From contig JAIEPU010000006.1 in assembly GCA_019748235.1 (NCBI GenBank), positions 1-46,269 on the forward strand: 46,269 nt of DNA, given 5' to 3'. The position numbers were made by a program, and so were the translations under genes. The notes below the pieces were generated by a model that saw only the letters and a list, made by a program, of their open reading frames with translations, was not told the DNA's origin and did not search any database. Positions 1 to 8,017 of the stretch are shown piece after piece (the first letter of the stretch is position 1; each line of letters begins with the position of its first letter). Source of the stretch: a bacterium. Lineage in GTDB: Bacteria; Planctomycetota; Planctomycetia; Kolteriales; Kolteriaceae.

Positions 1-2
1 AC

Positions 3-116
3 CGGTTCGGCATGCCGATCCACCTTCGTTCGAAGCCCGTAGAAAGAAATAAAAGAACCATCCGTGACGAGTTCCGTTTGGCCGGTTACATTCAACACGT
101 TGAACGAGCCGGCTGA
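3..116 (+). CDS. possible C-terminal tail of an upstream gene (partial, cut by window edge)
   Basis: This frame is open from the window edge to a TGA at 114-116 and would encode about 37 residues of a protein tail rich in Arg and Glu. It is the only plus-strand frame without a stop before position 40. A second reading in frame 1, from about position 43 to a TAA at 148-150, ends in a tail containing VWPVTFNTLNEPAEL, which also looks protein-like but is preceded by an in-frame stop at 40-42. I cannot decide between them from so little sequence, and neither tail is recognisable. A frameshift joining the two frames is possible. Confidence 0.25.
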   Translation, partial: RFGMPIHLRSKPVERNKRTIRDEFRLAGYIQHVERAG

Positions 117-158
117 GCTGTCCTTCAAGTATCGAATAACGGAAGACTAAGGATCACC

Positions 159-1085
159 ATGCCAACGGTCGCCGAGCCGAAACAGATTCGTCGGCAATTG
201 CGTCAGTTCGACCACGTCATGGCGTTCTTGCTTGCGCTGATTGTTCTCGTCGCCACGGCTTTTGTCTCGCTCCTATCGCTCTGGCTTGCACATCGTGTCT
301 CTTCCGCTCACATTCCGCCGCGGCCGATGGAAATCATCAATCTCGGCGCCGGCGATGACGAGGGAATGGCGGGCAATAGCACGGAACCAGGAGCGATGGT
401 CCTACCAACGACGGACCAGCAACCGCTCGAGGCGACGGCGGTTCCTTTTGAGGAAACGGAGATCTCAAGAGACCTGACAAGCGTCGTTGAGGCGGCCAAT
501 AAACTGGAAATCGATTTTAGCGATCCGGCATTCCCGACCCCGTCAACGCCCCAGCCGTCCAAGGAAGGAAGTCCTGGCGGCGAGGGAACCAAAGGAAGTG
601 GCACGGGCAAAGGGGGAACCGGATTCGGCGGTGAGGATGGATTCGGGAACGTTCTTCCGCATGAGTCACGCTGGACGATCGGCTATCCTCGGCAGAACGT
701 CGATAAGTATGCGGCAATGCTTGACTATTTCGGGATCAAACTAGGCGTCGTGAAGGGTAATGAGACCCTCATCCTCAGCCAGCTTTCGAAGCCGACTCCG
801 ACTACGGAAAAAATAACGGGCATTGTCGATATGCTCCCCTTCGAGTGGGAAGGAGAAGGCTATCGAAAATCGGATGCCGATCTCCTTCATGCTCGAAAGA
901 TCGATTTTGAGGGAGCCAGGATCGTTCAGTACTTTCCGCGCGAGCTGGAATACGAACTCTCCCAGATCGAGCAGAAGGCATCGAAGCAGCCGATTGAAAA
1001 GATCTTGAAGACCGTGTTTTTGATTCGCCCGCTTGGAGGCGACAAGTACGAATTCGTCGTTCGCGACATCACCTACGCTCCCTAA
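159..1085 (+). CDS. TonB-like membrane-anchored protein of ExbB/ExbD operon
   Basis: This 308-residue protein is not a recognised family member but has a telling layout. It has a short basic cytoplasmic N-terminus, one membrane segment at about residues 20-44, an acidic periplasmic stretch, a Gly/Ser/Pro/Lys-rich flexible linker at about 128-165, and a globular C-terminal domain at about 170-308. That is the architecture of TonB or TolA energy transducers. It is followed after 12 bases by an ExbB-type gene and then two ExbD-type genes, so it likely works with that proton channel. The start is supported by AAGGA at 149-153, five bases before the ATG. No TonB C-terminal motif was recognised, so the transducer role is inference from layout and context. 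It could equally be a structural partner of the channel. Confidence 0.8.
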   Translation: MPTVAEPKQIRRQLRQFDHVMAFLLALIVLVATAFVSLLSLWLAHRVSSAHIPPRPMEIINLGAGDDEGMAGNSTEPGAMVLPTTDQQPLEATAVPFEETEISRDLTSVVEAANKLEIDFSDPAFPTPSTPQPSKEGSPGGEGTKGSGTGKGGTGFGGEDGFGNVLPHESRWTIGYPRQNVDKYAAMLDYFGIKLGVVKGNETLILSQLSKPTPTTEKITGIVDMLPFEWEGEGYRKSDADLLHARKIDFEGARIVQYFPRELEYELSQIEQKASKQPIEKILKTVFLIRPLGGDKYEFVVRDITYAP

Positions 1086-1097
1086 GGATTAGAAGAG

Positions 1098-1742
1098 ATG
1101 GAATTGACATCGGTTCTAACGATCGCCGGCAACGTAATCCAAGGTGTACAAGTCCTGCTGGCCGTTTGGGGAGCATATGCCGTCATTTTTACGCTTAGGC
1201 AAATCAAACGCCGTCGATTCGGAAGTGACTCCGAGACCGAATCGTTCCTCGACACGCTCCGCTCGTACCTCGAGGAAAGCAACTATGACGCGGCCGTTCG
1301 TTTGTGTGATGAGCCTCGCAACGTCTACCGAGCGATACCCATGCTCGCCCGTGTCGCCATCGTGAAACGACATCTCTCCTCGGCTCGGCTCAGGCAAGCC
1401 ATCGCTTCGCGATTTCAGCGCGACGTGCTTGGAGTCATGGATAATCAACGATCCACGATCAACACGATTGCAAAGAGTGAACCCATGCTGGGACTGCTTG
1501 GAACCGTCGCAGGTATGATCGCTGCTTTTGCCCGAATCGGAGGGTCCGACAAAGTAAGCACCGCGGGTCTTGCATCAGACATCAGCCTTGCATTAACCGC
1601 CACCGCAGTCGGTCTTTTGGTGGCGATCCCGCTGATTCTCTGCCTGAACGTGATCGAAGTACGGATGCGATCTCTGGAAGATACGACGCTCGAGGGAGTT
1701 CAAATCGTGCTTGAGGACTTGGACGCTGTTGCGGTCTCTTGA
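1098..1742 (+). CDS. MotA/TolQ/ExbB proton channel family protein
   Basis: This 214-residue inner-membrane protein has the ExbB/TolQ layout: an N-terminal membrane segment at about residues 5-30, a cytoplasmic loop of about 100 residues, then two closely spaced membrane segments at about 130-190. The family signatures are visible: PMLGLLGTVAGMI in the second segment, and SLALTATAVGLLVAIP, with its Thr-Ala pair, in the third. In this family the pentamer surrounds an ExbD dimer, and proton flow drives an envelope machine. It lies between the TonB-like gene (12-base gap) and the first ExbD (36-base gap), so co-transcription is likely. A purine-rich AGAAGAG precedes the ATG. The family call is firm. 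What the channel powers (transport, motility or envelope integrity) cannot be read from the sequence. Confidence 0.93.
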   Translation: MELTSVLTIAGNVIQGVQVLLAVWGAYAVIFTLRQIKRRRFGSDSETESFLDTLRSYLEESNYDAAVRLCDEPRNVYRAIPMLARVAIVKRHLSSARLRQAIASRFQRDVLGVMDNQRSTINTIAKSEPMLGLLGTVAGMIAAFARIGGSDKVSTAGLASDISLALTATAVGLLVAIPLILCLNVIEVRMRSLEDTTLEGVQIVLEDLDAVAVS

Positions 1743-1778
1743 TCGGTAAGCCTTATCGCCATCCATTGGGAATGCCTC

Positions 1779-2228
1779 ATGGGACGTGGGTTCAGTGATG
1801 ACGATCCTTTCGCCCGCCGCGTGCCGATCGGCAATGCGCATCTCGATTTCACGTCGTTGATTGACATTCTTTTTTTGCTTCTCATTTTCTTCATGTATTC
1901 TGCCGCCGTGGCGATCGAACAAGATGTCGACACTCCGGCCGCTCGCCAGAGCGACCAAACCAATCCGTCGGACATGACGGTCGTCACGATCCTTGCCGAC
2001 GATGTCTCCGGAGCCGCCCCTCTATATGTTCTCGGGAATGGAAAAGGGGAAAAAGGGAACATCGACGCGGTGAAAAATTACATCGCGGACGGGAAACGGG
2101 CCGGGCGCTCCCAAGTCATGATCAAGGCCGAGCGTCTCGTGCATCATCGATTCGTAAACGAGGTTGCCAAGCTCGTGACAAAGCTTGACGCCGGTAGTGT
2201 CCTCATCGCCGTCAAGGAGTCCCCCTGA
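1779..2228 (+). CDS. ExbD/TolR family biopolymer transport protein
   Basis: This 149-residue protein has a short N-terminus, a single membrane segment at about residues 24-45 and a periplasmic domain. The segment carries the family hallmark FTSLIDILFLLLIFFM, in which Asp29 corresponds to the membrane aspartate needed for proton use in ExbD and TolR. The C-terminal domain has the usual alternating beta/alpha pattern ending in a KLDAGSVLIAV strand. It follows the ExbB-type gene, and its TGA stop overlaps the ATG of the next ExbD-type gene (TGATG at 2226-2230), which indicates translational coupling of two different ExbD subunits. Confidence 0.93.
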   Translation: MGRGFSDDDPFARRVPIGNAHLDFTSLIDILFLLLIFFMYSAAVAIEQDVDTPAARQSDQTNPSDMTVVTILADDVSGAAPLYVLGNGKGEKGNIDAVKNYIADGKRAGRSQVMIKAERLVHHRFVNEVAKLVTKLDAGSVLIAVKESP

Positions 2229-3169
2229 TGACTCGATGGGATGTCCTTCGAACAGAAACGATGTCGCACGCGTATGGCGTGGAGGAATTTCGCGTCCGCC
2301 GTTTTATCGCGAAAGGCGCGATCAAGCCGGAAGACTGCATTCGAAGATCGGGTGAGTCGGAGTGGATCAAAGTCGCTGACTTACCGCCAGACGTTTGGAA
2401 GGATCCGATTCCCAGCCAGGAAGAGGTGCAAAAGTCGCGCAACGAGCGGGAAAAGAAGAAGAGTTCGTCGGCCTCTGATTCGAAAATACAGGCTACGGAG
2501 GAACCGCCCCCCGTCGTCCGAAGTCATCCCGACCGACCGAATGCGTTTGCGGAGACGGTCGCTCTGGAGATCTCGCTTCCTCATCTGAATCCAAAGGACG
2601 CGATTACCGCCGATCAAGGTTTCGAGTTGAATGCACTCCTCAATGAGCCGGAAGAAGAAACGCGCCGGCCTCGACTCACGCCCCCTCCATTGCGCAAGAG
2701 GGTTCATACTGAAGAGGAAGAAGAAGATTCCTTTTCTCTTCGATCCCGTAAAGAGCAAGAGGAACTCGATTTGACCTCTCTCGTCGACGTCACCTTTCTC
2801 TTGATTCCTTTTTTCATGGTGACAGCGACGTACACCCTGCAAAAGTCACTCGAGATTCCCAAACCGAGTGCCGAGAATCCGGCAACTCAAGCGGCCTCGA
2901 TCAACGACCTTCGGGATAAGAACATCATTCTGGAAGTGAGGAGTGATGATTCGGTCCTGCTCGATGATAAAGAAGTGCCGATGGAGGAATTGGTCGATTT
3001 GATTCGCCGAGAAGTTCATCAAACGGGGCTGAATGAAGTCGTGATCAAAGCCTCGGGAGGGGCCCATCACGAGGCAGTTGTCGCCGCCTTTGATGCGGCC
3101 AATTCCGTCGGAGTGCAGCGAATTAGACTCGCGACGACTGACGGCACTTCTGACACTTCGGACGAATGA
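2228..3169 (+). CDS. ExbD-like protein with N-terminal GYF-like domain
   Basis: This 313-residue protein is about twice the usual ExbD length. Residues about 1-60 resemble a GYF_2/DUF4339-type module: an opening Trp, a Tyr-Gly-Val turn, and an SGESEWIKVADLP end, as in domains that bind proline-rich peptides. A charged low-complexity linker follows (about 62-175, with runs of Lys/Ser and of Glu). Then comes a typical ExbD core with a membrane segment at about 183-203 containing LTSLVDVTFLLIPFFMV; Asp187 is the expected proton-coupling residue. The periplasmic domain completes the protein. The ATG overlaps the stop of the preceding ExbD gene. The ExbD assignment is firm; the GYF-like assignment rests on pattern only. 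The extended cytoplasmic part suggests a link to a cytoplasmic partner. Confidence 0.88.
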   Translation: MTRWDVLRTETMSHAYGVEEFRVRRFIAKGAIKPEDCIRRSGESEWIKVADLPPDVWKDPIPSQEEVQKSRNEREKKKSSSASDSKIQATEEPPPVVRSHPDRPNAFAETVALEISLPHLNPKDAITADQGFELNALLNEPEEETRRPRLTPPPLRKRVHTEEEEEDSFSLRSRKEQEELDLTSLVDVTFLLIPFFMVTATYTLQKSLEIPKPSAENPATQAASINDLRDKNIILEVRSDDSVLLDDKEVPMEELVDLIRREVHQTGLNEVVIKASGGAHHEAVVAAFDAANSVGVQRIRLATTDGTSDTSDE

Positions 3170-3247
3170 GCATTAAATGCCCCTGCTCTTATCGCCCGAA
3201 CACCCTAAAACGATTTGAAAATAACGAATTTCGGAGAGACCAAACGC

Positions 3248-4249
3248 ATGCGGGTGATGGTGACGGGCGCCACCGGGTTTCTTGGGGGACATGTCGCGGA
3301 GCGACTTCGTCAGTCAGGGCACCACGTACGCGCCCTCGTTCGTAAGGGAAGTGATACCTCACTCCTTCAATCTTGGGGTGTCGAACTCGTTGAGGGTGAC
3401 CTCGGCAATGAGGCGAGTGTTCAGCGCGCCTGCGAGAGTATGGACGCTGTCGTTCACTGCGCCGCCAAAGTCGGTGATTGGGGTCCGGTGGAAGAATACC
3501 GCAAGGTCAACGTCGAAGACTTTCGCTATTTGCTCGATGCCTGCCTTCAACACCACGTCGGCCGATTGGTCCTCGTGAGTTCACTTGGCGTGTACGAGGC
3601 GAAAGACCATTTTGGAACCGATGAGACGGCTCCTCTTCCGGCTCGACACATTGACGGATACACCCAGACGAAGGTCGAGTCCGAAAACCTGGCGATGCAG
3701 TATTACCGAGAAAAGGGACTGCCGCTCATCGTCATTCGCCCCGGATTCATTTACGGTCCCCGCGATCGAAACGTGATGCCGCGAATTCTGGGGAACTTGA
3801 AAGCGAGATTGGTGACCTATTTCGGCAGCCGGCAGAAGAAGCTGAACAATGTGTATGTCGGCAACGTCGTCGAAGCAGTTGAACTCGCCCTTGGCCCCAA
3901 TGCGCCGCTTGGTGAAGCGTTCAATATCACCGATTCTGAAACGGTGACGAAGAAAGTCTTCTTTGAACGAATTGCCGATCTGGCGGGACTTCCCCGACCC
4001 TTCGCCACCTGGCCGATGTGGTTTGCCCGTTTCATGTGCGGCACGTTCGAAACCGCCGGCAAGACTTTTGGTTTCGCCCCCGTTTTGAGCGGAGCACGCC
4101 TAAAATTCATGGGGCTCAATCTCGACTACAGTATCGAGAAGGCCAAGCGGGATCTCGGTTATCAGGGAAAAACCAGCTTCGATGACGGCATGCGTCAGAC
4201 GATCGATTGGCTTCGGCAAGAGGGACGAATTCCCGGGCCGAAGAAGTAA
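3248..4249 (+). CDS. NAD(P)-dependent epimerase/dehydratase (extended SDR)
   Basis: This is an extended short-chain dehydrogenase/reductase of about 333 residues. The N-terminal Rossmann motif TGATGFLGGHV, the DAVVHCAAKVGDWG strand, the catalytic YTQTK (Tyr-x3-Lys) and the GFIYGPRD motif are all visible. Such enzymes act on nucleotide sugars, sterol-like alcohols or dihydroflavonol-type substrates, and the sequence does not reveal which. I chose the ATG at 3248 over 3215 because the Rossmann strand begins immediately after it and GGAGAG lies just upstream. It ends shortly before mnmA with a 23-base gap, so the two may share a transcript. Confidence 0.9.
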   Translation: MRVMVTGATGFLGGHVAERLRQSGHHVRALVRKGSDTSLLQSWGVELVEGDLGNEASVQRACESMDAVVHCAAKVGDWGPVEEYRKVNVEDFRYLLDACLQHHVGRLVLVSSLGVYEAKDHFGTDETAPLPARHIDGYTQTKVESENLAMQYYREKGLPLIVIRPGFIYGPRDRNVMPRILGNLKARLVTYFGSRQKKLNNVYVGNVVEAVELALGPNAPLGEAFNITDSETVTKKVFFERIADLAGLPRPFATWPMWFARFMCGTFETAGKTFGFAPVLSGARLKFMGLNLDYSIEKAKRDLGYQGKTSFDDGMRQTIDWLRQEGRIPGPKK

Positions 4250-4272
4250 TTGATAATCGGGGAGAATCGGTC

Positions 4273-5361
4273 GTGAGTAAGGGACGAGTCGTCTTAGCGA
4301 TGAGCGGTGGAGTGGATAGCTCCGTCGCCGCCTGCCTCCTCGTGGAGCAGGGCTACGACGTTATTGGTCTCTTCATGCGGACGGGCGCTGCCCCCGAACC
4401 GACGGCATGTGACACATCATCCAAAAAGATTCGTGGTTGCTGTAGTGCCATCGACGCCGCCGATGCGCAGCGAGTCGCCGACCGACTGAACATCCCGTTT
4501 TACGCGTTGAACTTCTCCGAGGAGTTCGGCCGGATCAAAGATTATTTCGTCGATGAATATCTTCGCGGCCGCACGCCGAATCCATGCGTCGTCTGCAACA
4601 CCTGGCTGAAATTCGGCAAGCTGTGGGAATATGCCGAGTCGGTAGGTGCCGATTACATCGCGACCGGTCATTATGCTCGGATCGAACGGGATGAAGATGG
4701 CGAGCCCGGCCTTTTCATGGCGGACGACTCGACCAAAGATCAGTCCTATTTTCTCTTTGGTATTCGGGGAGACCTTCTCGATCGGATACTGTTTCCCATC
4801 GGAAACATCCCAAAATCCGAAGTCCGCAGACTCGCCGTCGAACGACAACTCGGTGTCTCCCAGAAACCAGACAGTCAAGAGATCTGTTTCGTTCCGACCG
4901 GTAACTACCTGGACTTCATCCATCGCCATCGGCCCGACCTTCCGGATGAGCCGGGAGAAATCGTCGATCAGGACGGGAAGATACTCGCGACGCATACGGG
5001 CATTAAGAGTTTTACCATCGGCCAGCGAAAGGGGCTGGGAGTCGCCGTGGGTGAACCACGCTATGTCGTTCAACTCCGCCCCGAGTCGCAGCAAGTCGTA
5101 ATTGGTCCCCGGGAACTATTGGCTCAGTCGTCGCTTCATGCCGAGCGCGTCAATTGGCTATCTCCTAGACCTCGAACGGAGCCCTTCCGCGCCGAAGTCA
5201 AAATTCGATATCTTCATCGAGCCGTTCCCGCCCTGATCACGCCCCTCGAGAATGGACACGTGCGTGTGGACTTTGACGAACCTCAGCAAGCGGTAACCCC
5301 GGGTCAAGCCGTCGTGTTTTACAGGCAATGGCAGGTGCTCGGCGGTGGTTGGATTGTTTAA
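4273..5361 (+). CDS. mnmA: tRNA-specific 2-thiouridylase MnmA
   Basis: MnmA adds sulfur at position 2 of wobble uridine-34 in tRNAs for Lys, Glu and Gln, using ATP and a persulfide sulfur relay. The 362-residue product shows the PP-loop SGGVDSS near the N-terminus, the first catalytic cysteine in PNPCVVCN, the ATGHYAR motif, the second catalytic cysteine in SQEICFV, and the GQRKGLG segment of the central domain, followed by a C-terminal beta barrel. I chose the GTG at 4273, preceded by GGGGAGAA, instead of an ATG at 4207 that would overlap the epimerase gene. The length and all key residues are those of a functional enzyme. A shortened MnmE-like gene for the same nucleotide lies 1.6 kb downstream. 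Confidence 0.97.
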   Translation: MSKGRVVLAMSGGVDSSVAACLLVEQGYDVIGLFMRTGAAPEPTACDTSSKKIRGCCSAIDAADAQRVADRLNIPFYALNFSEEFGRIKDYFVDEYLRGRTPNPCVVCNTWLKFGKLWEYAESVGADYIATGHYARIERDEDGEPGLFMADDSTKDQSYFLFGIRGDLLDRILFPIGNIPKSEVRRLAVERQLGVSQKPDSQEICFVPTGNYLDFIHRHRPDLPDEPGEIVDQDGKILATHTGIKSFTIGQRKGLGVAVGEPRYVVQLRPESQQVVIGPRELLAQSSLHAERVNWLSPRPRTEPFRAEVKIRYLHRAVPALITPLENGHVRVDFDEPQQAVTPGQAVVFYRQWQVLGGGWIV

Positions 5362-5674
5362 CAACTCATCTCGCTTCCAATTCAAAACGAGAGTGAAAAA
5401 TCTTCACGAGTCCTTTGACGAAGTGAACCCTCTTGTCCTAGAGTTCCCTGTCTCATGGGAACCGAGTCGGCTCGTCCTACTCTCCGTGTGATGAACCCAT
5501 CGGTTCGACGATCCTCAGTCCTCCGTACCGTCCGTAACGCGGATGAATTTAAACGGAGAGAGGTAAGTTTGAGAATCTTGCACCCCGCCGCTCGAAGCGC
5601 GGGGCATAATGGAAGGCCCGGACGACGTCATGATTAGCTCGCTCCCCAAAAATAATGTTGAGGAACAGCACTCC
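5362..5674. other. intergenic region with a GC-rich hairpin
   Basis: No convincing gene is seen between mnmA and the next small gene. A GC-rich inverted repeat lies at about 5582-5603 (CCCCGC and GCGGGG arms, TCGAA loop, one bulged base). No T-run follows it on either side, so it is not a good terminator. It sits about 70 bases before the next start and could be a leader structure. Confidence 0.4.
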
Positions 5675-5971
5675 ATGTCCATCTACCGCGTTGTCACGAT
5701 GACAAAAGCCGGCAAGTTCGTGGGTCAAGACTACGACGATCCGGCCGAAATTCGCACCCAGTTCGAGCAAATCGGCGTCGAGGAAGATAGCTACACCCTC
5801 AGGCTGCATGGTGAGCCGGTCTTCAAGGGCCTGATCGGCCCTCTTTCGGAAGGACCCTCCGTCATTCGCTACGAAACACCAGAGGCGTATGCGGTATTGA
5901 CGGAAGTCTGGGCGAAGACGCGTCGCCCCCGGAAACGCCGCAATCTGAATGAGACAGAGTCCGAGGAATAA
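5675..5971 (+). CDS. hypothetical small protein
   Basis: This 98-residue soluble protein is of no recognised family. It has a compact mixed alpha/beta look (YRVVTMTKAGKFVGQDYDD at the start, then LRLHGEPVFKGLIGPL) and ends in a basic-acidic tail with RRPRKRRN. There is no signal peptide or membrane segment. The ATG at 5675 is chosen over 5609 because GAGGAA lies about 12 bases upstream and the sequence becomes protein-like there. It stands alone between mnmA and coaX on the same strand. The coding call rests on composition and the ribosome binding site. Confidence 0.65.
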   Translation: MSIYRVVTMTKAGKFVGQDYDDPAEIRTQFEQIGVEEDSYTLRLHGEPVFKGLIGPLSEGPSVIRYETPEAYAVLTEVWAKTRRPRKRRNLNETESEE

Positions 5972-6131
5972 CCGATACACCCTGAATTAAACTCGATCCC
6001 CGTGGCAAAAGTTTTGGATCGGAGAACTTCTCGTTTTGGGCGAGAAATCGCCCCTCACTATCCGACGCGCGTTTTCGATAGAATCACGTGATCGAACCAC
6101 CCTAGCCATGGTTCGATCAAGGCGGGCGAAC

Positions 6132-6935
6132 ATGGGTGATTCGATCGTTGGATTCGACGTTGGCAATTCGACCGTTAAAGTCGGATGGTTCATCAGGAAT
6201 CGAGTCGAAGGGATTCGGACTTCTCGGCCCCATTCTGCCGACGCCATTGAGGAATTCATCGATCTCGCGCTAAGTGATCGCCCCTTTCGTTCCGCTTACA
6301 TCGCCACGGTCAATAAACCGGCCTCCGACAGACTTCAACAAGTTCTCGAAAGTCGATCCATCAAGACTCTCAGGGTCCTGGAAAGTAACGGAACGCTTTT
6401 CAAGGAGGGCTATCTTGGTTGCGGGGTCGATACTCCCCAAACCACCGGTGTCGACCGACTTCTGGCATCCATCGCCGCTGTGAAGCAGTCGCCTGGAAAA
6501 GATGTCGTCGTGGTGGCTTGTGGGTCGGCTATCACGGTGAATCTGACGACAGCCGACGGAATCTTTCAGGGGGGCGCCATTCTGCCCGGACTTGGGCTGA
6601 TGGGACGCTCGCTTCACGAAGGAACGGCCGCTCTGCCCCGGATTACCTGCCCTCCCTCTCTGGAACAAATGAAAATGGAAGGAGAATGGGGAATTCCGGT
6701 CCTACCCGGTCGATCAACGATGTCCGCAATGCGGGCGGGAGTATACTTCGCCGCGGTCGGTGGCGTGGAACGATTGCTTCAAGAAGTGGAGAAGTCGGTC
6801 GGTCGTCCACTCACGGTGCATGTCACCGGTGGGGACGGAGAAATCCTTTGCCGATCCTTTCGTTTCCCGTTCACTTTTTCGACGTGCCTCGTTTTGGATG
6901 GGCTCTGTGAGATCGCACGACTCGCCAACTCATGA
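6132..6935 (+). CDS. coaX: type III pantothenate kinase
   Basis: CoaX phosphorylates pantothenate as the first step of coenzyme A synthesis; unlike CoaA it belongs to the ASKHA fold. The 267-residue product shows the N-terminal phosphate-binding DVGNSTVKVGWF, a central GVDRL motif (the GxDR active-site segment), VVVACGSAITVNL (second phosphate motif), FQGGAILPGL and a C-terminal VTGGDGE adenosine-site motif. The ATG at 6132 is used because the DVGNS strand starts seven residues later; upstream ATGs give only an unrelated basic extension. Its last four bases overlap the start of the MnmE-like GTPase gene (ATGA at 6932-6935), so the two are translationally coupled. Confidence 0.93.
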   Translation: MGDSIVGFDVGNSTVKVGWFIRNRVEGIRTSRPHSADAIEEFIDLALSDRPFRSAYIATVNKPASDRLQQVLESRSIKTLRVLESNGTLFKEGYLGCGVDTPQTTGVDRLLASIAAVKQSPGKDVVVVACGSAITVNLTTADGIFQGGAILPGLGLMGRSLHEGTAALPRITCPPSLEQMKMEGEWGIPVLPGRSTMSAMRAGVYFAAVGGVERLLQEVEKSVGRPLTVHVTGGDGEILCRSFRFPFTFSTCLVLDGLCEIARLANS

Positions 6936-8017
6936 CTGATGCAACTCCAAACAACGAGACCCTCGTGAGCGTACTAACGGCTCCCGGTCGCTCCGCGCTC
7001 GCGACGATTGCCATCGTTGGCGTCCACGCGCGCCAAATTGCTCAATCGCTATTCACTCCTCATCGCGGCGACTTCGATCTAGAGAACGATCCCGGTCCCT
7101 ACTACGGTCGGTTTGGTGGCGATGTCTCAGACGATGTCGTGTTAGCCGAAACGTCTACTACGCATCTTCCGAGTATCGAAATCCATTGTCATGGTGGATC
7201 CGCGATGGTCGAGGCTTTACTCGCCCAAGTTCAGCAGGCCGGCGCAAAGGCGGTGACTTGGCAAGAACTGTTGCGAACGGAGGGGAAATCCGAAGTCTGT
7301 ATCGAAGCAACGGAAGCACTCACTCGCTGCCGTACCTCACGAGCGGCGGCTGTTCTTCTTGATCAGGCCAATGGTGCCCTCGATCGCGCGATCGAAAAGA
7401 TCGCCTCAAGTAGTGATCACGCCGCCGCACGCGAATTGCTTTCATGGCAGAACTTCGGACTTCACCTAACCGAGCCTTGGAAGATTCTCCTCGTCGGTCC
7501 TCCGAACGTCGGAAAGAGTAGTCTTCTCAATGCGATCTTGGGTCACGAGCGAGCCATTGTCTCTCCGACAGCGGGGACAACGCGCGACGTCGTCCACGGA
7601 GAGACCTCTATCGACGGATGGTCCTTTGTTTTCGCCGACGGAGCTGGAATCAGATCAACCGAAGACGAAATCGAGCGAGCAGGAATCTCGCTCATCCAAC
7701 GGGCGATGATTAACGCGGATATGTGTCTTATCATCCAGGATCTCTCGATTCCGAAAGTGCAAAACGAATTGATCCCGTACGTTGACCACGATCACTTAAC
7801 GATCGGAAACAAAGCAGACCTCGGGTCACCTTGGTCACGGGATGAACGAGATCAACTCGATCAATGCGTGTCGGCAAGAACGGGACAAGGCGTCGATGAC
7901 TTGCTTCAGCAAATCGTTCGACGCCTTGTCCCGCGGATCCCGGCATCAGGAACGCCGGTTCCCTTCACACATCGTCAAATAGAAATCCTGACCACCCTCG
8001 CCCATCGACCTGGATGA
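6932..8017 (+). CDS. MnmE-like tRNA-modification GTPase, C-terminally shortened
   Basis: This 361-residue protein has the MnmE order of domains: an N-terminal tetrahydrofolate-binding-type domain (about 1-110, with ETLVSVLTAPGR and IEIHCHGG), a helical segment (about 115-180) and a G domain (about 183-335). The G motifs are G1 GPPNVGKSS, G2 TAGTTRD, G3 DGAG (normally DTAG) and G4 NKAD. MnmE is about 450 residues and ends with a helical bundle and a CxGK cysteine motif. Here the protein stops about 90 residues early and that motif is absent. The stop at 8015-8017 abuts the stop of the convergent gene, leaving no room for a lost tail. The gene overlaps coaX by four bases. Whether it still modifies U34 is uncertain. 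Confidence 0.87.
   Translation: MTDATPNNETLVSVLTAPGRSALATIAIVGVHARQIAQSLFTPHRGDFDLENDPGPYYGRFGGDVSDDVVLAETSTTHLPSIEIHCHGGSAMVEALLAQVQQAGAKAVTWQELLRTEGKSEVCIEATEALTRCRTSRAAAVLLDQANGALDRAIEKIASSSDHAAARELLSWQNFGLHLTEPWKILLVGPPNVGKSSLLNAILGHERAIVSPTAGTTRDVVHGETSIDGWSFVFADGAGIRSTEDEIERAGISLIQRAMINADMCLIIQDLSIPKVQNELIPYVDHDHLTIGNKADLGSPWSRDERDQLDQCVSARTGQGVDDLLQQIVRRLVPRIPASGTPVPFTHRQIEILTTLAHRPG

Noticed and set aside
3170..3195. GAGCA/TGCTC inverted repeat after the second ExbD gene
   Set aside because: Only five pairs around an 11-base loop and no T-run; too weak for a terminator.
4417..5094. 225-residue minus-strand frame
   Set aside because: It lies fully inside mnmA on the opposite strand and only mirrors its codons; no ribosome binding site or family pattern.
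6023..6056. short GAGAA/TTCTC hairpin near GTTTT before coaX
   Set aside because: The stem is too short and the loop too small for a convincing terminator or riboswitch.
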